Positions 59,175 to 64,000 of a stretch of DNA of 64,000 nt are shown here, piece after piece (positions within the stretch are counted from its first letter, which is position 1; the number at the start of each line of letters is the position of its first letter). Source of the DNA: an uncultured Flavobacteriaceae bacterium. Its GTDB lineage: Bacteria > Bacteroidota > Bacteroidia > Flavobacteriales > Flavobacteriaceae. The DNA is taken from contig CANLCJ010000001.1 in NCBI GenBank assembly GCA_947489085.1, positions 62,001 through 126,000 on the forward strand, read 5' to 3'. The notes beneath the pieces were generated by a model. It saw only the letters and a program-made list of their open reading frames with translations. It was not told the DNA's origin and did not search any database. A program made the translations under genes and the position numbers.

Positions 59175-59210
59175 TTTAATATACTGGTAGAACACAGATT
59201 TACCAGCATT

Positions 59211-59256
59211 AAAAATCCCATTCTTAAGGCAAATTGCTTAAAGAATGGGATTTTTT
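59211..59256. terminator. Terminator between lpdA and the peroxiredoxin gene
   Basis: AAAAATCCCATTCTT (59211-59225) pairs with AAGAATGGGATTTTT (59241-59255), a perfect 15-bp stem with T-runs on both strands, 37 nt after the lpdA stop. Confidence 0.92.
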
Positions 59257-59367
59257 CTTGTTGTACTAACACAACTATTGTTTGAGTAAATGTTCTAATT
59301 CAGTGCATTGTTTTTTATGCATTAAACAGCATAAAAATAAGCTAAGCACCAAAAACTGGATACTCTT

Positions 59368-60006
59368 CTAAGATAAAGCGTCTAAAATGGCTTTTGGCTC
59401 TGCGCGTTCTGTGTAATCTTCTGGAACAAATGCATAAGTAATAGTACCATCTTGTGCCACAACGTAAGTAGCAGGCATTGGTAACTCATAAGCGGTATCT
59501 CCATTATGTTTTGGTACATCTATACTAAACGCATGGTACACTTCTCTTAAAGGCTCTGGCATTTGAAATACTAATCCCATTTTTTTGGCAACAGTATTAC
59601 CAATATCACTCAAGATACTAAATCCAAGTTCGTTTTTTTCAGAAGTCGTTAAAGAATTATCTGGTGTTTCAGGTGTTATGGCAATTAAGTTTGCTCCTTT
59701 TGCTTTAATTTCAGGCAATACGGCCTGTAGTGCTTTTAATTCTATATTGCAATAAGGACACCATCCTCCTCTATAAAAGGAAATAACAACAGTGCCTTTA
59801 TCTAAATGCTCGCTTAAAGTTTCGGTTTTTCCGTGGGCATTGCTCAAAGAAAAATCAGGCAACTTATCTCCTGTTTTTAAAGCCTTATCCGATAGATTTG
59901 CTTTTAATAAAGCTTCTGTACTTCCCAACATAATCTCTAGTTTATCTTTAGGGATGTTTTCTGCAGATTTATCTTTAATTACTTGTAATTCTTGTGCTAA
60001 ACTCAT
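59368..60006 (-). CDS. Peroxiredoxin-like (AhpC/TSA) protein
   Basis: 212 aa, cytoplasmic. Thioredoxin fold with GWCPYCNIELKALQ after FYRGG (Cys pair CPYC), plus DFSLSNAHGKTETLSEHLDK. This is the 'redoxin' subgroup with a CxxC active site that can work as a peroxidase or disulfide reductase. It is preceded on the same strand by a 50-codon open frame (60051-60203) and separated from lpdA by the shared terminator. Confidence 0.9.
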   Translation of the reverse strand: MSLAQELQVIKDKSAENIPKDKLEIMLGSTEALLKANLSDKALKTGDKLPDFSLSNAHGKTETLSEHLDKGTVVISFYRGGWCPYCNIELKALQAVLPEIKAKGANLIAITPETPDNSLTTSEKNELGFSILSDIGNTVAKKMGLVFQMPEPLREVYHAFSIDVPKHNGDTAYELPMPATYVVAQDGTITYAFVPEDYTERAEPKAILDALS

Positions 60007-60050
60007 AATCTATATTTTATTTATGGAAATATAATTGATTTATTATTTTC

Positions 60051-60203
60051 TTACAAATTACCTATTAAAGGAAACTCTATACTATTAGGTAGCACGATAT
60101 CGAGATCTATCTGTGTATTGCAATTGTTATTTTTATTGAATATACTCTGTCCTGTTACCTTTTTAGAGATAAAGCGTTTAAAATTTGTATTTAAGATTTT
60201 CAT
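60051..60203 (-). CDS. Small open frame upstream of the peroxiredoxin gene
   Basis: 50 codons (MKILNTNFKRFISKKVTGQS ... EFPLIGNL) preceded by AAAGGAAAA, a reasonable ribosome-binding context. It ends 44 nt before the peroxiredoxin start, so it may be a leader peptide or small protein of the same transcript. I know no relatives and cannot tell from composition alone whether it is translated. Confidence 0.35.
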   Translation of the reverse strand: MKILNTNFKRFISKKVTGQSIFNKNNNCNTQIDLDIVLPNSIEFPLIGNL

Positions 60204-60290
60204 TTTTCCTTTACTTAGCAATTTTTAGATATTGGTCATATAAAAGAAATGAACCTAACAATTGAAACGTCTAAATTTCAATCTCAATAA

Positions 60291-60325
60291 AAAAATCCCT
60301 TCCATAATATATGGAAAGGATTTTT
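60291..60325 (-). terminator. Terminator after the ECF sigma gene
   Basis: Minus-strand stem formed by TATGGAAGGGATTTTT and AAAAATCCTTTCCATA with one G-U pair, followed by TTTATT. It lies about 90 nt downstream of the sigma stop and past the 33-bp repeat. Confidence 0.75.
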
Positions 60326-60348
60326 AAGATGTAGAATTTGTGTTATGC

Positions 60349-60381
60349 AAAAGTAACCAACCAAATTTTAACCCTAACTTA
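60349..60381 (-). repeat. 33-bp exact repeat downstream of sigma gene B
   Basis: Identical to 61500-61532. It lies 38 nt after the stop of the sigma gene at 60420, in the same orientation. On the minus strand it reads TAAGTTAGGG ... GGTTACTTTT. Function unknown. Confidence 0.9.
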
Positions 60382-60419
60382 TAGTCTCTATTGCAAACTA
60401 TGCACTCTACATCTTTTAA

Positions 60420-60995
60420 TTAAGAAACCTTTAGTAATAATTCTTTTTCATTGTATGAATTGTAATGGAGTGCGAAGCGTTCTCTGGCTCTTTTTACTCT
60501 CATTTTAACGGCGCTGCTTTTTATGCCAAGTAATTCTTCTAACTTTTTTACAGAAATATTCTCTTGATATTTTAAGATTAAAATAGATTTTTCCTGAGGT
60601 GAAATCTGACTCAACGCATAATTAAATTTTTCATTAAAGTTATCTATAGTATCATGTTTTGCATCGTCTTCGATATGCTCGTATTCATAGAATGTAGAAT
60701 ACCGCTGTTCGTATTTTTTATTTTTATTCCTAGTAACATAATTTATACAATAATTATATGTGAAGGAATACAACCAAGTAGAAAACTTAGCGTTACCCTT
60801 AAAACTGTCTATTTTCGTATATAATTTTAAAAAGATATCTTGTGTCAAGTCTTTAGCTTCATCTTCATTGCGAACAAAAGAGTAACACTTGTTATATACC
60901 ATTTTAGAAAATCTATCGTAAACTTCTCCAAAAAGCGCTGTGCTTTGTGTGTTTTTAAATTCTGTAATTAATGCTTCGTCTGTCAAAATATACAT
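60420..60995 (-). CDS. ECF-type RNA polymerase sigma factor B
   Basis: 191 aa. Region 2 (FGEVYDRFSKMVYNKCYSFV, DEAKDLTQDIFLKLYTKI, STWLYSFTYNYCINYVT) and region 4 (LEELLGIKSSAVKMRVKRA) are clear. It is a paralog of the sigma at 62578 (KFSTWLYxFTYNxCxNxVTR, DEAKDLTQDxFLKL in both). No anti-sigma gene follows; the 33-bp repeat and a terminator do. Confidence 0.92.
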   Translation of the reverse strand: MYILTDEALITEFKNTQSTALFGEVYDRFSKMVYNKCYSFVRNEDEAKDLTQDIFLKLYTKIDSFKGNAKFSTWLYSFTYNYCINYVTRNKNKKYEQRYSTFYEYEHIEDDAKHDTIDNFNEKFNYALSQISPQEKSILILKYQENISVKKLEELLGIKSSAVKMRVKRARERFALHYNSYNEKELLLKVS

Positions 60996-61499
60996 CGTTG
61001 GGGTTAATACTGGTGCAATATTAGTGACTATGTTATATTTTGAGTTTTATAGGATAAAACAGAATTAAAAATCGATTAAAAGCAAATAAATAAGATTAAA
61101 AGTAAATTTTAGTATAGGTTTTTTCTTTCAAAACTACTTTTTAGAGGTAAATGTAGTTTTAAAATGGAACTATACAGATTATCAAGTTTGCTAATTTTTG
61201 CGTAAAAGTTGTAACGGTAAAGCTTTAGTTAGCGCTTTTTTAGAAGATTTATAAACACGACAATAAAATTTATTGCTTTAATGAATAAATTATAAACTAT
61301 GGAGTGCAATAAACATATCGTAAAGCTTAGTTTCTCAATGAATTTGTAAGTCCCTCTTATGGGCTGTGAAATAGCTCACGTTAGCAACATATATTGTAGA
61401 AGTTATATAAATTTTAATCCAGTAAGAGGCCTCTTCTATAGCTTCTAAGCTAATAAATCACTTTATTATAAAAAAGTAGAGAGCCGTTTTGGCGCACAG
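60996..61499. other. Intergenic region between sigma B and the mscS gene
   Basis: About 500 bp, AT-rich. No gene of useful size on either strand. A minus-strand stretch around 61395-61455 reads like eroded coding DNA (SLEAIEEASYWIK) but has no start and is bounded by stops. The sigma B promoter should be here. Confidence 0.4.
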
Positions 61500-61532
61500 A
61501 AAAGTAACCAACCAAATTTTAACCCTAACTTA
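61500..61532 (-). repeat. 33-bp exact repeat downstream of mscS
   Basis: Second copy of the element at 60349-60381, beginning 3 nt after the mscS stop on the minus strand. The two copies are 1151 bp apart. Confidence 0.9.
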
Positions 61533-61535
61533 AAG

Positions 61536-62363
61536 TTAATCCTGTACACGTACTTGACTCTCTACAATATCTTTAATAGGTACGACTATTTTACCCTCTT
61601 TGGTTTTTAGGGTTACAGAAATACCATTAATAGTTTCTATTTCTCCACGAGTGTTGTTAAATTCTATAATTTGTCCAACCTCATATATTTTTCTAGTGTA
61701 AAACGTTTTTAATAGATCTCCTACTACTTTTTGAGCGCCTACACCAAAGGCTAGAGCGAAGGCTAATAAAAAAGATGCCAAAATCATGGTAATGTTACTC
61801 GTAATGATTTCTGTGTTAACACCTGCTTGATTTAAGGCTGTAATTGAAGTAAAAATTACAATAAGAAAAAATACGACCTGTCCAATAATTTTAGCTCCAG
61901 ATAGGTCCATAGACTCGAAAAAGGATTGCAGCCCTTTTTTTATAACGTTGGCAAGAATAAGACCAATGGTAAAAATTACCAAAGCAGAAAACAATTGAGG
62001 TAAATAACTTAATAGATTGCTTATTTGCTGAGAAATCATGGTAAGATTAAGCACGTCTGATATCATTATAAGCAACATGATATACATGAGCCATTTTATA
62101 AATTTTGAAACAATTTTTACGGTATCAAAATTTAAATTTTTACCTTCTACCAATTCAATTTCGTTTAGTTTGTCGTCTAAGCGGTTTGCTTTAGCAATTT
62201 TCAATGTTTTCTTTACAATGCGAACCACTAATTTTGTTACAAACCAACCTACTATTAGTATAACTAAAGCGCCTAAAACATTAGGAAATATTTTTGTAAT
62301 TTCTATCCACATCGTGTTTAAAGAAGACAAGGCTACGTCTTTCCATTCTATTGCTTTATCCAT
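61536..62363 (-). CDS. Small-conductance mechanosensitive channel, MscS/CmpX-like
   Basis: 275 aa. An N-terminal transmembrane segment (VLGALVILIVGWFVTKLVV), two or three more helices (YIMLLIMISDVLNLTMI, FSALVIFTIGLILANVI, VVFFLIVIFTSITALNQ), then MscS pore helix and beta domain (FALAFGVGAQKVVGDLLKT, VGQIIEFNNTRGEIETING). It releases solutes under hypoosmotic stress. It is 33 nt downstream of the 58-aa gene and in the same transcript as sigma A. Confidence 0.9.
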   Translation of the reverse strand: MDKAIEWKDVALSSLNTMWIEITKIFPNVLGALVILIVGWFVTKLVVRIVKKTLKIAKANRLDDKLNEIELVEGKNLNFDTVKIVSKFIKWLMYIMLLIMISDVLNLTMISQQISNLLSYLPQLFSALVIFTIGLILANVIKKGLQSFFESMDLSGAKIIGQVVFFLIVIFTSITALNQAGVNTEIITSNITMILASFLLAFALAFGVGAQKVVGDLLKTFYTRKIYEVGQIIEFNNTRGEIETINGISVTLKTKEGKIVVPIKDIVESQVRVQD

Positions 62364-62396
62364 AAGTAATTAAAATTTGTTAGGGTTATACTTGGT

Positions 62397-62573
62397 TTAT
62401 TTTTTATCTCTTTTACTTATAACTGTTTCTATAACGTGGCCAATATTATAAGAAAATAAAGCAGCAAGTTCCATAATAAGTTTAGCCATTGCAATATCGC
62501 TCATTACTTTTGCCTTTAGTTCCTTTGGAACTTCCTTAAGTGGTCGGTCTATTTTTGTAAACGGATTTTCCAT
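62397..62573 (-). CDS. 58-aa small protein in the sigma A-mscS operon
   Basis: MENPFTKIDRPLKEVPKELK ... at ATG 62573, 58 aa, 4 nt after the sigma gene stop and 33 nt before mscS. It is amphipathic-helical with a hydrophobic middle (KLIMELAALFSYNIGHVIET). Similar small proteins of this type follow sigma genes in other flavobacteria as I recall. A role in controlling the sigma factor or the channel is possible but unproven. Confidence 0.7.
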   Translation of the reverse strand: MENPFTKIDRPLKEVPKELKAKVMSDIAMAKLIMELAALFSYNIGHVIETVISKRDKK

Positions 62574-62577
62574 GGTT

Positions 62578-63150
62578 TTAAAGGTTATTAGCGTAAATGT
62601 CTATTAATTTATCTTTAGCTCTTTTTACTCTCATTTTTACGGCACTTTGCCCAATATCTAAAACAGTTCCTATTTCTTTAATTGTTAGATGGTCTTGATA
62701 TTTTAATAATATTATCATTTTCTCGTCTGGCGCTAATAAATCCATTGCTTTTTTTAGCTTATCAACACGCATGCTGAGAAATTCATTGTCTTCTAATTCT
62801 GTATCAGAAACATTTTCTATATCTGTATAATCTACAGATTTTTTTTCAATTTTTTTGGCAGTATTTCGAGTTACAAAATTTACGCAATGGTTATAAGTAA
62901 ATGCATATAACCAAGTGGAAAATTTCGATTTCCCTTTAAAACTACCCAGTTTAACAAAAAGCTTTAAAAATACATCTTGTGTTAAATCTTTAGCTTCGTC
63001 TTCGTCTCTTGCAAAACCATAACATTTATTATAAACTAATGTTGCATACTTATCGTATAAAACCTCAAAAAGTAATGTGTCGTTACTTTCTACTATAGTT
63101 TTTACCAGATCTTCGTCTGATCTTTCAGCAATGTTATCGAGGGTTTTCAA
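62578..63150 (-). CDS. ECF-type RNA polymerase sigma factor A
   Basis: 190 aa. Region 2 (FEVLYDKYATLVYNKCYGFA, DEAKDLTQDVFLKLFVKL, STWLYAFTYNHCVNFVT) and region 4 (IKEIGTVLDIGQSAVKMRVKRA) are clear. It leads an operon with the 58-aa gene and mscS. It is a paralog of sigma B at 60420; region 2 is especially well kept. Confidence 0.93.
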   Translation of the reverse strand: MKTLDNIAERSDEDLVKTIVESNDTLLFEVLYDKYATLVYNKCYGFARDEDEAKDLTQDVFLKLFVKLGSFKGKSKFSTWLYAFTYNHCVNFVTRNTAKKIEKKSVDYTDIENVSDTELEDNEFLSMRVDKLKKAMDLLAPDEKMIILLKYQDHLTIKEIGTVLDIGQSAVKMRVKRAKDKLIDIYANNL

Positions 63151-63321
63151 GTAGTAGTCTTTACTAATTTAACAGTTGATAGTTTTAAGACACATAACTA
63201 TTTGTATAGTCACATCTTTTACAAAAGAAAATAAAAATTAGTGAAAAAACCTTCTGAGTTAATAATAATTCAACTTTGTTAACAAGTTAAATCTTTCGGT
63301 TGTAATAATTGTATTTTAGCG

Positions 63322-64000
63322 CTATTGAAAGACGTAGGTAGTTCTCACGACTTGAGACAATCTAAAATAACCAAAGGCATAATTATCTGGATTAGAAATA
63401 TTGATACAATTACCTCTTAAAGATGCAGGGATAGTTCCAAAGGGATTGGCTGCACTTTCAAATTGATCTATAAGTATTTCTAAATAATTAAAGTTTTGGC
63501 GCGAAACACCGTGAAACTCTATAAAGGCAACATCTCCGGGGGCAAATTCTCGAATGTTATTGTCTTCATCGTCTTCTTTTTCGAAAAATACTTCTAATCT
63601 GTTACCGTTTGTAAATTCATCAGAGAATGTTAATAGTTCGGGGAGAAGGTCGCCTTGGGCTTCGAATCTAAAAAAATAGAAGTTATCTTCATCTGGAGGA
63701 TCTCTAAAAAAGAGGTCTACGGCAAGCGCTTCGTCATTAAACCCACTTTCTCTGGACTGGCTAATTTCGTCTATATCTGGTACAGAAGTCATGGTTTCTT
63801 CAGCTCTGTAGATTTCTCCTAAGTAGTTTATTTCTAAAGTGTAAGTGTTATTTAAAACAGGTGTAAAATTAGAGGTTGTGTAAGTGCCGTCTTCTTGATC
63901 TGTAAAAACAATTGTTTCGCCAGAGTTAGTGTTGGTAATTTGTACAGAGGCGCCAATTACACTGGTATCTGATAAGTTATCGAAAAAAGGGGTGGATGTA
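63322..64000 (-). CDS. DUF4249-type lipoprotein (partial)
   Basis: The frame is open from the right edge (63999) through 225 codons to the stop at 63322; the true start lies outside. It has VIGASVQITNTNSGETI, YTLEINYLGEIYRAEETM and a region typical of the DUF4249 family (DNFYFFRFEAQGDLLPEL, PFGTIPASLRGNCINISNPD, GYFRLSQVV). Such proteins are often partners of TonB-dependent receptors in Bacteroidota; the partner would be expected beyond the window edge. Confidence 0.75.
   Translation of the reverse strand, partial: TSTPFFDNLSDTSVIGASVQITNTNSGETIVFTDQEDGTYTTSNFTPVLNNTYTLEINYLGEIYRAEETMTSVPDIDEISQSRESGFNDEALAVDLFFRDPPDEDNFYFFRFEAQGDLLPELLTFSDEFTNGNRLEVFFEKEDDEDNNIREFAPGDVAFIEFHGVSRQNFNYLEILIDQFESAANPFGTIPASLRGNCINISNPDNYAFGYFRLSQVVRTTYVFQ

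Noticed and set aside
1-64000. CRISPR array, insertion sequences, rRNA operon
   Set aside because: No spaced short repeats, transposase-like frames or rRNA sequence were seen on either strand.

Overview
The window reads as chromosome of a marine-type Flavobacteriaceae bacterium (Bacteroidota). The evidence is low GC, flavobacterial -7 boxes (TAnnTTTG with TTTG about 19 bp upstream), lipoproteins with an acidic stretch right after the lipobox Cys, a Bacteroidota-type T6SS tube protein, a zeaxanthin-type carotenoid operon and many flavobacterial housekeeping genes. I see no transposase, integrase, rRNA or CRISPR array.

Layout. (1) 1-4261: a T6SS delivery module on the minus strand (hcp/tssD, vgrG/tssI, a probable adaptor, and a PAAR-like protein cut by the window edge). 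(2) 4959-7403: an unrecognised protein, an ECF sigma/anti-sigma pair and a small conserved protein. (3) 7547-12730: three periplasmic PPIase/chaperone genes and a MoxR ATPase. (4) 12795-21893: a propeller lipoprotein, two different aconitases, a small cationic Cys-rich secreted peptide and a TlpA-like protein. (5) 22022-25106: a GbsR/MarR-type regulator with matching palindromes before itself and before the next operon (two paralogous membrane proteins, a DCC/DUF393 protein, a TIGR01777 SDR); then mazG and a TlpA thioredoxin. (6) 27294-32168: crtI-crtB-crtZ-crtY behind a CarH/LitR-like B12-binding MerR regulator, with the same 11-bp palindrome (TTGTTWAACAA) at the crtI and regulator promoters. 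(7) 32748-42796: an accessory island of T6SS effectors and candidate immunity proteins, ending at tRNA-Leu. (8) 42905-64000: two tRNAs, aroK, a long minus-strand run from an oxidoreductase to a rhodanese, smpB, an S41 protease, lpdA, a peroxiredoxin, and a locus with two paralogous ECF sigma factors, a 58-aa protein and an MscS channel.

The most unusual region is the effector island. It encodes a DUF4280 (PAAR-like)-lipase protein, a DUF6402 protein and a LysM/M23 endopeptidase effector. After the M23 effector and its presumed immunity lipoprotein, a start-less, 306-bp near-copy of the effector's shaft is joined to a different, lysozyme-like toxin domain and followed by another lipoprotein. 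This is the layout of an orphan toxin/immunity cassette available for recombination. The shift in base composition lies at the shaft/toxin junction. The island sits against the 3' end of tRNA-Leu(GAG), and a degenerate copy (18/23) of that tRNA end lies just before its left side, which fits an old tRNA-targeted insertion.

Other things to follow up: an apparent ATT start in a DnaQ/GIY-YIG gene, G9 tracts inside aroK and the DUF393 gene, a 33-bp exact repeat behind mscS and behind one of the duplicated sigma genes, and two small genes of 50 and 58 codons.
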